Of a DNA stretch of 64,000 nucleotides, positions 35,489-43,220 are shown piece by piece; the first letter of the stretch is position 1, and the number at the start of each line of letters is the position of its first letter. Location: the NCBI RefSeq assembly GCF_030409215.1, contig NZ_JAUFPL010000028.1, forward strand, positions 560,519 to 624,518, in the 5' to 3' direction. This DNA comes from Halomonas ramblicola (lineage in GTDB: Bacteria; Pseudomonadota; Gammaproteobacteria; Pseudomonadales; Halomonadaceae). The position numbers and the translations under genes are program-made. A model generated the notes under the pieces. That model saw nothing but the letters and a program-made list of their open reading frames with translations. It ran no database searches and had not been told where the DNA came from.

Positions 35489-36733
35489 TTAGCGGCCCCG
35501 CTTGGAAAAGGCCCTGCCGAGATACCGACGCTGCCAGTACCCCCGGCCCCCTGGCGGGGTCGGCGCCGGCGCGGACAGCACGGTCACGTCCTGGTGCACC
35601 GTCTGACGGGGCGCCTCTCGTGCCGGGTGCCGGGTGGATTCCGACGCCGCGCCTTGCCTGGCGCCGTCGCCGCTTGGGGAGAGCGCCGGAAACGCCGTCG
35701 GGGCGCCGGCCGCCTCGCCCCGGCGCCTCCCCGACGCTTCCGCCGGCTTCCCCGATGCCGCGGGCCCAGCCCCTGACTCGGGCGGCGCCGCCGGCCGGCG
35801 GTGAGGAAACGCCCCCAGGGGCTGGCCACCGCTCACGGTCGGCCGCGGCGACGCGGTCGGCGGCACCGACCGGCTCGCCGGTATCGCCTGCGCCGCGGTG
35901 ACGGCCATCGATGGCGGGTCTTTCTCGCGGCCGACGGGAGCCCCGCGTCGGACGGTATGGCCAGCGTCGGGGACGCCACGCTCATCGCTGAGCATCCTCG
36001 TGCCGGAGCGCCGGGAAGCCGGGGACGCGGGTTTCGTGTCCTGTGCCGAGGAAGGCATGGCGTCAGGCGCGACGCTGCGAGGCCGAGCCGGTTCGGCCGG
36101 TTCGCCCTCTGCCTCCTCGTGTGGCGACGAGCGCTCCCGCGACGGCAGGGGCACCCGTTCGACCGGGGGCTCCGGAGACGAGGGCGCCGACGCGGGTGGC
36201 GATGCCGCGGGCCCACCAGGCGGTGGGGCCGGCGCCGGAGACGGCCCGGTTTCTTCGCGGGCGCCACCGTCGGGCGGTTCACTGGCGTCGCTCGGCGCTT
36301 CGCCACGATCGTCGGCCGACCAGGCATAGGGTTCCGGAAGCGGGCTGGAGGGGCATTCGGTGGTGCCGGGGAGCTCGGCCTCGCACTCGGGCGCCGCCGG
36401 CGGGCCAGGTCTCGTCGAGGGGCGGCCTGAGGCCGGGGCCGCCCTGTCTGCCCGCGCGTCAGTCCCCTCGGGCAGATCGCGCCCGTGCGCGTGAGGATCG
36501 TCTAGGCCAGGGCGCCCGCCGTTGTCCTCCGGCGCGAACGGATAGGGAAAGGCGGGTGGCGGCGCGACGCTGCCGGCCTTGAGGCGCAGTACCTGCCCCG
36601 CACGCGGGCGGATACCGACCAGCCCGGCGACCCGCTCGGGATAGGCGAAGGGCTTGGCCGCACCGCTCAGTACGCCGAGCAGAAAGCTCCCCCGGCGGGA
36701 CGCTATCGTCACCTCGTCAGCCGGCCGCCGCAT
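35489..36733 (-). CDS. Long Pro/Ala/Ser-rich disordered protein
   Basis: A 414-residue protein. The first about 60 residues look folded (SRRGSFLLGVLSGAAKPF, then PRAGQVLRLKAG), possibly a small tail-related domain. Most of the rest is low-complexity Pro, Ala, Ser, Gly, Glu and Arg with no hydrophobic core, ending in GYWQRRYLGRAFSKRGR. The start overlaps the upstream gp26-like gene by 17 bases, with AGAGG 7 bases before the ATG. No antisense gene explains it. Such a linker could serve as a tape measure, scaffold or disordered tether; this is unproven. Not recognised in Afp/PVC. Confidence 0.6.
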   Translation of the reverse strand: MRRPADEVTIASRRGSFLLGVLSGAAKPFAYPERVAGLVGIRPRAGQVLRLKAGSVAPPPAFPYPFAPEDNGGRPGLDDPHAHGRDLPEGTDARADRAAPASGRPSTRPGPPAAPECEAELPGTTECPSSPLPEPYAWSADDRGEAPSDASEPPDGGAREETGPSPAPAPPPGGPAASPPASAPSSPEPPVERVPLPSRERSSPHEEAEGEPAEPARPRSVAPDAMPSSAQDTKPASPASRRSGTRMLSDERGVPDAGHTVRRGAPVGREKDPPSMAVTAAQAIPASRSVPPTASPRPTVSGGQPLGAFPHRRPAAPPESGAGPAASGKPAEASGRRRGEAAGAPTAFPALSPSGDGARQGAASESTRHPAREAPRQTVHQDVTVLSAPAPTPPGGRGYWQRRYLGRAFSKRGR

Positions 36734-37613
36734 CGTTCAACCTCTCGATCTCTTCCGCCAGCACCTCGATATAACGACGACGGCGCTGAAGTGGCATGGC
36801 CATGATTTCCCGTTCGCTCCAGTGGTAATGGAACGCCAGGTAATGCACCTCGCGACGCAGCAGGGCCTCGCTGCTCCTCAGCTCGCCGAAGAAGAAGTCC
36901 TGGATATCGAAGGGCACCACGAAGGCCGCCCCGCAGTCGGGACAGTGGGTATCCAGGGTCAGCTCGATGCCGGGGGCCACCGCCTCCATGGCGGCCTCGA
37001 TGGCATGTCGGGCGCTCGCCGGTAGCTGGCGGATCTCCTCGACACTCGGCGATACCCGCTCGTCCAGGGCCAGCACGCATCCCGCCAGCAGGGTCGTCAG
37101 CGCCACGGCGCCATTGGCGTGAGGCAGGCCTGCCAGGCGTTCCTGGTCGGCGCCGTTGGGCAGGCGAAACCGCACCGTCATCGGCTTGGGGGTGCCGGCC
37201 TGCTGCGGCGACAGGGTCAGCGTCTGCTCGGGCTCCAGGTCGTCGTCCGCCAGAGGAATATCGGACAGGCGGAAGTGCACATCCACGGGAGCCCGACAGT
37301 CCGGCGAGGGACACTCGACCTGCGCCCATACCTCGTCACCGAAGGTCAAGGCCCGCAGCTTGAGCATCAGGCAGTGGCGATCGGCCACGCTCAACGCACG
37401 CACCTGGGCCTCGGTGACCGGCTCGATAGTGCCGATCCGCGCCAGGCAACTCGCCAGTACGGCCGTTATCCGCTCGGCGATGGAAAGGGAACCCTCGGAT
37501 TCCGCCAGCAGTTCCTCCTCGCGCCCGCCCAGCGCGCGTAACAGGGCGTCTCGATGGCATCGGCCATCCGGACCCGACAGCCCTATCGGTAAGCGGCAAG
37601 CGACGACACTCAT
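36717..37613 (-). CDS. T4 gp26-like baseplate/tail protein with zinc-ribbon cysteines
   Basis: A 298-residue protein. Two CxxC-type knuckles are present: C101-PSPD-C106 and C224-PD-C227, the latter in a zinc-ribbon-like turn. The layout (RALTFGDEVW, VDVHFRLSD, then the second ribbon and EREIMAMPLQRRRRYIEVL) resembles the T4 gp26/PF12322-type baseplate proteins seen in eCIS loci and phages. It lies between tube and Pro-rich genes. Structural role likely, detail unknown. Confidence 0.7.
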   Translation of the reverse strand: MSVVACRLPIGLSGPDGRCHRDALLRALGGREEELLAESEGSLSIAERITAVLASCLARIGTIEPVTEAQVRALSVADRHCLMLKLRALTFGDEVWAQVECPSPDCRAPVDVHFRLSDIPLADDDLEPEQTLTLSPQQAGTPKPMTVRFRLPNGADQERLAGLPHANGAVALTTLLAGCVLALDERVSPSVEEIRQLPASARHAIEAAMEAVAPGIELTLDTHCPDCGAAFVVPFDIQDFFFGELRSSEALLRREVHYLAFHYHWSEREIMAMPLQRRRRYIEVLAEEIERLNDAAAG

Positions 37614-37646
37614 GGCACGGGATACTCTCGATCGAGGATTGCTGAC

Positions 37647-37661
37647 ACGCGCGAAGCGCGT
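37647..37661. other. Intercistronic hairpin after the tube gene
   Basis: ACGCGC-gaa-GCGCGT is a perfect short hairpin in the 60-base gap between the tube gene and the gp26-like gene. No T-run follows, so it could be a partial terminator or RNA-stability element that keeps sheath and tube expression higher than the rest of the operon. Confidence 0.4.
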
Positions 37662-37673
37662 CCAGGCCCGACC

Positions 37674-38177
37674 TCAGGTCTCGCTGGGCTCGGTGACGCT
37701 GGTATCGCGCTCCCACCCTTCATTCTGCAGGGTCAGGGTGCGGATCATCACGGCATTGCCGCTGGCATCGAGTTCCGGCAAGGCTTGGTATTCCGAGACC
37801 CAGCAGCGGTGGATGATGTAGGAGAACACCTTGATGCCCTGAAGGTTAAAGACATCCAGCACGATCTGGTCCTTGCGGAAGTCCTTGAGTGACATGGCCG
37901 CATCGCCGGCGAAGTTGTTGACCAGATTGGCCCACTCCTCGAAGGCGGCGTCATGGGTGACGCCGGCCTCGAGGGTGATGGGTTCGTACTTGGTCATGCC
38001 CGGCATCTTGCGGTTGTGAGACGGATCGCCACCCTCGCGGAATTCCACCACCTCGGTGCTCTTCTTCAAGGCACTGCACTTGCTCAGGCCGGCAACATAC
38101 TCGTTGTCCCACTTGACCTTGAACTTGAAATTCCGGTAGGGATCGAAACGGTACGAGTTGACTGAAAAACGCGGCAT
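37674..38177 (-). CDS. Inner tube protein (Afp1/5, gp19-like)
   Basis: A 167-residue tail-tube protein. The sequence NFKFKVKWDNEYVAGLSKCSAL and VEFREGGDPSHNRKMPGMTKYEPITLEAG is diagnostic of the eCIS/Pvc tube family. It polymerises into the hollow tube through which cargo is delivered. GGAGG lies 7 bases before the ATG, a strong site fitting high expression. Only one tube gene is seen; Afp/PVC carry several. Confidence 0.93.
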   Translation of the reverse strand: MPRFSVNSYRFDPYRNFKFKVKWDNEYVAGLSKCSALKKSTEVVEFREGGDPSHNRKMPGMTKYEPITLEAGVTHDAAFEEWANLVNNFAGDAAMSLKDFRKDQIVLDVFNLQGIKVFSYIIHRCWVSEYQALPELDASGNAVMIRTLTLQNEGWERDTSVTEPSET

Positions 38178-38198
38178 GATCGCTCCTCCTGCCCTCGC

Positions 38199-40139
38199 CT
38201 AGGCGGACTGACCCGCCTTCTGACTGAGCTTGACCACCACGAACTCGGCGGGCTTCAAGGGCGCGAAACCCACCAGCACATTAACGACCCCGTTATCGAT
38301 ATCCGCCTGGGTAGTGGTCTCGGCATCGCATTTCACGAAGAACCCCTGATCGGCGGTGGCCCCCTGGAAGGCTCCCTGTCGGAACAGGGTCATCATGAAG
38401 GCCGAGATGTTCAGGCGCAGTTGCTGCCAGAGGTCCACGTCGTTGGGTTCGAAGACTGCCCACTGGATGCCCCGGTAGATGCTCACCCGCAGCATGATGG
38501 CGGTGCGGCGCACCGGAATATAGCGCCATTCGGCATCGCTGGTGATGGTGCGCGCGCCCCACAGCACGCGTCCGGAAGCGGCGAACTGGCGGATGACATT
38601 GATGTTGTAGGGCGCCGGATTGAGCAGGCCCTGCTGGGCATCGGTAAAGGTGACCACCAGGGCCGCCGTCCCCGCCAGGGCCGATTCGGTGCCCGCCGGT
38701 GCCTTCCACACGCCGCGGCGGGCATCGGTCTTGGCGTACATGCCGGCGACGAAGCCCGACGGCGGCACCGGGATGGGCTCCGGCGACTGGCCGGTGGGGT
38801 CCACCATGGTCGCCCAAGGCAGATACAGCGCCCCATAGGAATTCTTGGGGGAAAGTCCGGCGACGAACGACTGCGCTTCGGCCGTGGTATCCACGTCCAA
38901 CCCCATGTCGCCAATGAAGAAGCAGTCGCTGAGGGAGCGGGACTCGCAGTAGGCCATTCCCTCGCCCACCACATTGGCGGAACCGATGCCCGGCACGGCG
39001 ATCAGGCTGACGTCATCCTTGTCGTCGAGCCTGCCGAAGGCCTCGATATAGGGCAGATCGGTGGTGATCGGATCGCCGTCGGAGCCGGCGCGAACCGAGG
39101 AAATCCCGGCGGCCGGCAGGCCATGATCGCCCACCCGATAGCGTGGCACCGCACCGCTATTGACCACCGGCCGGGTCACGGCCCCGCCCTGGGTTTCGGT
39201 GCCTCCTTCCAGGCGTCCCAGCCGCAGCAGGCTGGTGGCATTGGTGTTGCTATCGGCGGCCCGCGCCACGCTGACCGAGGAGGCGACGCCGCTCGTCCCG
39301 GAGGTCAGCAACAACACCCCGCCGTCATCCGAGGCGGTGAAGCCCGTGAACGCCGCCGGATCGGTGGAACTGCGCAGAGGACTCAACGCCTGGACCCGGG
39401 CATTCAGGGCGGCGACCACGTTCCCCAGGTCATCCAGGTTGTCGACGGTGCCATCGGTTACCGCCTCCTGCAGGTCGATGGTCTGATAGCCGTCCGCATT
39501 GATGTTGATTCGCAGCTGGGTACGCGGGCTGGTCAGCGGCAGGGTCGGTGTGCCCCCGCCGCGACTGGTGCCCGCCACGGCGTTGGTATTGGTCGGGTCG
39601 GCGGTGACCCGGATCAATGTCGAGGCATTGGTCACCTTCTCCACGAAGTTGGGCGCGTTCGGCACCATGCTCAGGTCCTCGAAGCGCTCGGTGGGTGTGC
39701 TGGCATCGCCCTGGTAGACCTCGAGAGTGAACTCGTTGCCGGGGTCCACGGTACCGTCGGTTACCACCAGTTCCAGCTCATTACCCCACTGACCGGGGCT
39801 GACCGCCTCGATGGTGAGGGTATCCTGCGGGGTGTCGGCGCGATCGGACAGCACAATATTGGCCGTCTCGACATTCTCCCCCGCGACGCGGACCACATAG
39901 CAGATCGCGCCGCCATTATTGAAGAACTGATAGACCGCATGGGCCAGATAGGAGTCGTCGAGGAATCCCCCGTACTGGTTCTCGAACTCGGTGAAATTGA
40001 AGATTCGCTTCGCCTCGGTGAGGCTGCCCTTCTCCGCCTGACCAATGAACGCCGCCGTGGAGGTACTGGCCGCCGAAATCGGGCGCACACCGCTGGAGAC
40101 CTCATCGACATAGACGCCGGGATAAGAGACTTGAGCCAT
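38199..40139 (-). CDS. Contractile sheath protein
   Basis: A 646-residue sheath. The N-terminus YPGVYVDEVSSGVRPISAASTSTAAFIG and the C-terminal domain RTAIMLRVSIYRGIQWAVFEPND, then FFVKCDAETTTQADIDNG and GFAPLKPAEFVV are classic tail-sheath features. A central region (about residues 130-330), not present in short sheaths, contains beta-rich, Thr-rich segments and may decorate the outer surface. The sheath contracts to drive the tube into the target. A single sheath gene, while Afp has three. Confidence 0.95.
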   Translation of the reverse strand: MAQVSYPGVYVDEVSSGVRPISAASTSTAAFIGQAEKGSLTEAKRIFNFTEFENQYGGFLDDSYLAHAVYQFFNNGGAICYVVRVAGENVETANIVLSDRADTPQDTLTIEAVSPGQWGNELELVVTDGTVDPGNEFTLEVYQGDASTPTERFEDLSMVPNAPNFVEKVTNASTLIRVTADPTNTNAVAGTSRGGGTPTLPLTSPRTQLRININADGYQTIDLQEAVTDGTVDNLDDLGNVVAALNARVQALSPLRSSTDPAAFTGFTASDDGGVLLLTSGTSGVASSVSVARAADSNTNATSLLRLGRLEGGTETQGGAVTRPVVNSGAVPRYRVGDHGLPAAGISSVRAGSDGDPITTDLPYIEAFGRLDDKDDVSLIAVPGIGSANVVGEGMAYCESRSLSDCFFIGDMGLDVDTTAEAQSFVAGLSPKNSYGALYLPWATMVDPTGQSPEPIPVPPSGFVAGMYAKTDARRGVWKAPAGTESALAGTAALVVTFTDAQQGLLNPAPYNINVIRQFAASGRVLWGARTITSDAEWRYIPVRRTAIMLRVSIYRGIQWAVFEPNDVDLWQQLRLNISAFMMTLFRQGAFQGATADQGFFVKCDAETTTQADIDNGVVNVLVGFAPLKPAEFVVVKLSQKAGQSA

Positions 40140-40167
40140 TGGGGTGTACCTTTTACGTTGTCTTGTC

Positions 40168-40194
40168 AGCCCTGTCGGTTAGAACCGATCGTTG
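40168..40194. repeat. REP-like palindrome between leader gene and sheath
   Basis: TGTCGGTTAGAACCGATCGTTG contains the perfect palindrome TCGGTT-AG-AACCGA and is similar to TGTCGGATTAGACCGATCG of the element at 1529-1606. It sits in the 113-base leader between the first small gene and the sheath gene. It could be a relative of that repeat or a coincidental hairpin. Confidence 0.35.
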
Positions 40195-40252
40195 ATGCCG
40201 ACGCCATCTCGCGGACCGCCCCCTCCTCGATCACCCCCTCACGCCGCGGGCG

Positions 40253-40522
40253 TCATGCCCCGCTCCTGGAGGTGGTGGAAGCACGGCGGGTGTCGGCATG
40301 CTGGCCTTTTCTCGCCTTGGCGCTGGAGGGCTTTTTCGCCTCCGCCTTGCCCTCCTCTCCCAGCGCCAGCACATACCGCTTGACCAGCTTATCGAGCATG
40401 GCGTTACCCTTGATATCGATATCGGACATCTCCACCGAACCCAGGGCGGGAATATGCCGGTATTCACCGCTGTTGCACGCTAGCGTTACGGGGCGTCTCG
40501 CCAGATTTCTAACCTTCACCAT
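40253..40522 (-). CDS. Small leader protein of the eCIS locus
   Basis: An 89-residue protein starting MVKVRNLARRPVTL; the ATG at 40522 has GAGG 6 bases upstream. The first about 40 residues look beta-like (ACNSGEYRHIPALGSVEMSD), followed by a helix (AMLDKLVKRYVLALGE) and a Lys/Ala/Ser-rich, probably disordered tail. Co-directional with and 113 bases upstream of the sheath gene, so it is the first gene of the cluster. No family recognised with confidence; small proteins of this sort occur at the 5' end of other eCIS operons. Confidence 0.55.
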   Translation of the reverse strand: MVKVRNLARRPVTLACNSGEYRHIPALGSVEMSDIDIKGNAMLDKLVKRYVLALGEEGKAEAKKPSSAKARKGQHADTRRASTTSRSGA

Positions 40523-40543
40523 AGCTGGCCTCACTGGACTCAT

Positions 40544-40983
40544 GGGAATAATTCAGATGAGATAGAGCAGCCTGATTCCTTAGCGACAACCCTGTTTCCT
40601 TATTACCACTCTATAGCACCACACGAATCTTAAGCGTACCTTCCCGCTGCTTTTCATCGTCTCTCACGATGACCGCATACCAACGGGTTCCGCCACATAA
40701 AAACAGCCAGACAACACACTAACCGGCTCTGCTTGTACAGAGTTGTCAGGCCGATTGTTCTGGCACTTCGGCATTTGCGCTATATTTCAACCCTAGTTTT
40801 ACTTTTCTGGTACCGCAAGTCGATCCGAGCCATTACCGACCTTGGGTGACGGTACCCGCCTCGACACGCTGCGGCCCGGACCGTGAAGCGAGCCCCTGGC
40901 GACCCACGCCCCCATGAATAGACAGCAAAGATTACCCAACCAGCCGACAACGCAGTGACTGATGAGGCTTCATCAGACTGAGG
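40544..40983. other. AT-richer leader region of the eCIS operon, no gene seen
   Basis: About 440 bases clearly richer in A+T than the surroundings. Two short inverted repeats are present: CATCGT-N5-ACGATG at 40655-40671 and CTCTG-N6-CAGAG at 40727-40742. TATAGAG occurs near 40609-40615 on the minus strand without a properly spaced -35. Reading frames here are short and lack codon bias. It most likely carries the operon promoter and regulatory sites, but no promoter can be named with confidence. The low GC may also mark a horizontal junction. Confidence 0.5.
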
Positions 40984-41088
40984 TCATAGCAGCCAGCCGT
41001 AATGGCGCTCGTCGTGGAGAATCCGGAGCTCGAGCAAACTGATAGGGAAGGCCGTCGCCAGGGTGATGCGCGCCAGGCCCAGCAGCAT
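40984..41088 (-). pseudogene. Possible gene remnant (C-terminal fragment of a small membrane-like protein)
   Basis: A frame reading MLLGLARITLATAFPISLLE then LRILHDERHYGWLL and a stop. Codons end mostly in G or C like host genes, and the peptide ends naturally, but no ribosome-binding site or upstream part was found. It abuts the fructosamine kinase gene. It may be a decayed gene tail left at the edge of the injection-system locus, or a short real protein. Weak evidence only. Confidence 0.25.
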
Positions 41089-41140
41089 CCCGAGAGCCAC
41101 GACCTCGTGTGCGGGGTTGCCCGGTGGCAGCCACGGCCCC

Positions 41141-41980
41141 CTACCCCGCCGCCAGTCTGGCCACGCAGCGCTCCACCGCGCCGCGATAGCCGCCGCCGAA
41201 CAGCAGCAGGTGGTTGAGCAGCGGATAGAGCTGGAACAGCGCCTCGCGCCGCGGCCAGTCGGCCGGGGCCTCGCCGTCCCAGTAGGCCTCGAAGAAGGCC
41301 TCGCCCGGCGAGCCGAACAGGCTCAGCATGGCCAGGTCCACCTCCGGGTAGTGGCGGTAGACCGCCGGGTCGATGAGCGCCGGCCCCCGCGGCGTGAACA
41401 GCACGTTGCCCGACCATAGGTCGCCATGCACCAGGCTCGCCGGGGCGTCCGGCAGCCAGGCCTCGAGTCCCTCGGCCACGGCCTCCACCCGCCGGCGCAA
41501 TCGCGCGTCCAGCAGCCCGCGCGCCTGGCAGGCCTCGGCCAGCGGCAGCAGGCGCCGCTGGCGCTGGAAGGCGCGCCCGTCGGCGAGCGGCGCATTGGGC
41601 TGGGGCGTCGCCCCGCAGGCGTTGTCCCGGGGCCAGCCGTGGGCCTCCCCGGTCACGCCGTGCAGCCGGCGCAGCCCCTCGCCCAGGGCCGCCGCATCGC
41701 GGCCCCGCCCGGGCGCCGTCTCGAGCGCCTCCATCACCAGCCAGCCATCGCCCTCGGCGAGCACCGCGGGCACTACCAGGCCGCTGTCCGCCGCCCGCAG
41801 GGCACGCAGCCCGTCGGCCTCCCCGGCCAGGCGGTCGGGATCGTCGCGCTTGACCACCATCGGGCCCTGGTCGGTGGCCAGGCGGTAGACCGCCGCGATA
41901 TCCCCGCCGGCCAGCGGTTCCGGCTCACCCGCCGGCACCAGCCCGGCCGTTTCCAGGTTTCTCGCCAGCGTCGCCTCCAT
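41141..41980 (-). CDS. Fructosamine kinase-family protein
   Basis: A 279-residue cytoplasmic kinase of the fructosamine/ketosamine-3-kinase family, which phosphorylates glycated amines so they fall off proteins or metabolites. Catalytic loop HGDLWSGN and metal-binding DPAVYRHYPEVDLAM (the DFG equivalent) are present; MVVKRDD supplies the ATP lysine. The ATG at 41980 is chosen because AGGAG lies 7 bases before it; the longer reading has none. Monocistronic by appearance. Confidence 0.9.
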   Translation of the reverse strand: MEATLARNLETAGLVPAGEPEPLAGGDIAAVYRLATDQGPMVVKRDDPDRLAGEADGLRALRAADSGLVVPAVLAEGDGWLVMEALETAPGRGRDAAALGEGLRRLHGVTGEAHGWPRDNACGATPQPNAPLADGRAFQRQRRLLPLAEACQARGLLDARLRRRVEAVAEGLEAWLPDAPASLVHGDLWSGNVLFTPRGPALIDPAVYRHYPEVDLAMLSLFGSPGEAFFEAYWDGEAPADWPRREALFQLYPLLNHLLLFGGGYRGAVERCVARLAAG

Positions 41981-42055
41981 GGCACGTCTCCTCTGATGCG
42001 CGTCTCCCCCAGGCTTGCCGGCCGGCGCCCGCTCGTCAAGCCGGCCGCCGAGACG

Positions 42056-42079
42056 AAAAAAGCCGCCCGGACGGGCGGC
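42056..42079 (-). terminator. Rho-independent terminator of the fasciclin gene
   Basis: On the minus strand GCCGCCCG-TC-CGGGCGGC is followed by TTTTTT. It lies about 43 bases after the fasciclin stop codon. Classic intrinsic terminator. Confidence 0.88.
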
Positions 42080-42121
42080 AACAGGGAGCAAGGGACAACA
42101 GAGGGGCCACGGCCCCGTGAA

Positions 42122-42628
42122 TCACTCGGGCATCAGCACGGCGTCGATGACGTGGATCACGCCGTTGCTGGCCTCGATATCGGCCTGGACCACGGTGGCG
42201 TCATCGATCATCACGCTGCCGTCCATGGTGGTGATGGTGAGATCCTGGCCCTGGACGGTGGTAGCGCTGTCGGTGGCCATGGCGTCCTCGGCCATGACCT
42301 TCCCGGGCACTACGTGGTAGGTCAGGATCGCCTCCAGCTGGTCCCGGTTCTCCTCCTCCAGCAGCGACTCCACGGTGCCCTCCGGCAGCGCGGCGAAGGC
42401 CTCGTCGGTGGGAGCGAAGACGGTGAAGGGCCCCTCCCCCTTGAGGGTCTCGACCAGGCCGGCGGCCTCGACCGCGGCGACCAGGGTCTCGAACTGGCCC
42501 GCTTCCACGGCGGTGTCGACGATGTCCTGCTTGTCGCCATGATGATCGGCCAGGACGGCACCGGCCAGCATCAGGCCGGCGACGCCGGCGCCGAGGGTCA
42601 GGGGAAGGCTGGGACGGATAGTGCGCAT
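42122..42628 (-). CDS. Secreted fasciclin-domain protein
   Basis: A 168-residue protein with a signal peptide ([20 protein letters not shown]). One fasciclin (FAS1) domain fills the rest: [15 protein letters not shown] is the H1 motif and [15 protein letters not shown] plus [13 protein letters not shown] the H2 motif. Exported to the periplasm, where such proteins act in adhesion or matrix. The ATG at 42628 has GAGGAGA before it. A 26-base inverted repeat lies about 80 bases upstream. Ends in a strong terminator. Confidence 0.92.
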   Translation of the reverse strand: MRTIRPSLPLTLGAGVAGLMLAGAVLADHHGDKQDIVDTAVEAGQFETLVAAVEAAGLVETLKGEGPFTVFAPTDEAFAALPEGTVESLLEEENRDQLEAILTYHVVPGKVMAEDAMATDSATTVQGQDLTITTMDGSVMIDDATVVQADIEASNGVIHVIDAVLMPE

Positions 42629-42710
42629 GGTGTCTCTCTCCTCTCGGGCCGCCGGTGGTCGACCGGTCTGCCCCTTGGTGGGAACCCGGTCGGGCATCTT
42701 TCGCCTCGAC

Positions 42711-42736
42711 CTATACACACCCTAGACAATGTATAG
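42711..42736. promoter_or_regulatory. Perfect inverted repeat upstream of the fasciclin gene
   Basis: CTATACA-N12-TGTATAG, two perfect 7-base arms, in an AT-rich stretch between the divergent fasciclin and NIF3-like genes. The spacing suits a dimeric repressor or activator site. No regulator is known. Confidence 0.4.
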
Positions 42737-42842
42737 GATTTGAACAAGAAATTTTTCATTCCTGTACAAGAAACTCCACCGGGCTGACGCGCGCCCCCTT
42801 CCTGTGGCACAACGGGAACACTCACCCCAAAGGAGAACGACC

Positions 42843-43154
42843 ATGTACAAGCTGGCCTTCTTCGTCCCCGTGGAGGACGCCGAGACGGTCAAGGAGGCGG
42901 TCTTCGCCACCGGCGCCGGGCGCATCGGCGACTACGAGGCGTGCTGCTTCCAGACCCCGGGCACCGGGCAGTTCCGGCCCCTGGCCGGTGCCGACCCGCA
43001 CATCGGCCGGGTCGGCGACCTGGAACGCGTGGAGGAGCTCAAGGTGGAACTGGTCTGCGAGGACGCGCTGATCCACGAGGCGGTGGCGGCGCTCAGGGCC
43101 GCCCATCCCTACGAGGAGCCGGCCTTCGATGTCTGGAAGCTGGAAGCCTTCTGA
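42843..43154 (+). CDS. NIF3-like/YqfO-type small protein
   Basis: A 103-residue protein matching the stand-alone NGG1p-interacting-factor-3-like family (YKLAFFVPVEDAETVKEAVF, GAGRIGDYEACCF, AAHPYEEPAFDVWKLE), the CutA-like domain inserted in YqfO and YbgI proteins. The ATG at 42843 is preferred over an upstream in-frame start because AGGAG lies 7 bases before it. Soluble, probably trimeric. Molecular role not established. Confidence 0.88.
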   Translation: MYKLAFFVPVEDAETVKEAVFATGAGRIGDYEACCFQTPGTGQFRPLAGADPHIGRVGDLERVEELKVELVCEDALIHEAVAALRAAHPYEEPAFDVWKLEAF

Positions 43155-43166
43155 GGCCGCTGACGA

Positions 43167-43199
43167 CGGCGGCCCCGACGCCAGGCGCCGGGGCCGCCG
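43167..43199. terminator. GC-rich hairpin between convergent genes
   Basis: CGGCGGCCCCG and CGGGGCCGCCG form 11 perfect pairs around an 11-base loop, between the NIF3-like stop and the end of the polyol operon. No T-run on either side, so it may act as a bidirectional structural terminator or 3'-end protector. Confidence 0.6.
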
Positions 43200-43220
43200 G
43201 TTGCCCGGGGCGAACCGCAC

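Noticed and set aside
38421-40565. 714-codon open frame on the plus strand
   Set aside because: Antisense to the sheath gene, which has unmistakable sheath motifs.
40760-40785. Sigma-54 promoter (TGGCAC...TTGC)
   Set aside because: The spacing between the GG and GC elements is 13 instead of 10 bases, and the orientation faces away from the eCIS genes.
40544-41140. tRNA gene or attachment site at the eCIS edge
   Set aside because: No cloverleaf or T-loop consensus and no direct repeat matching the other end of the locus near 13100 could be found by eye.
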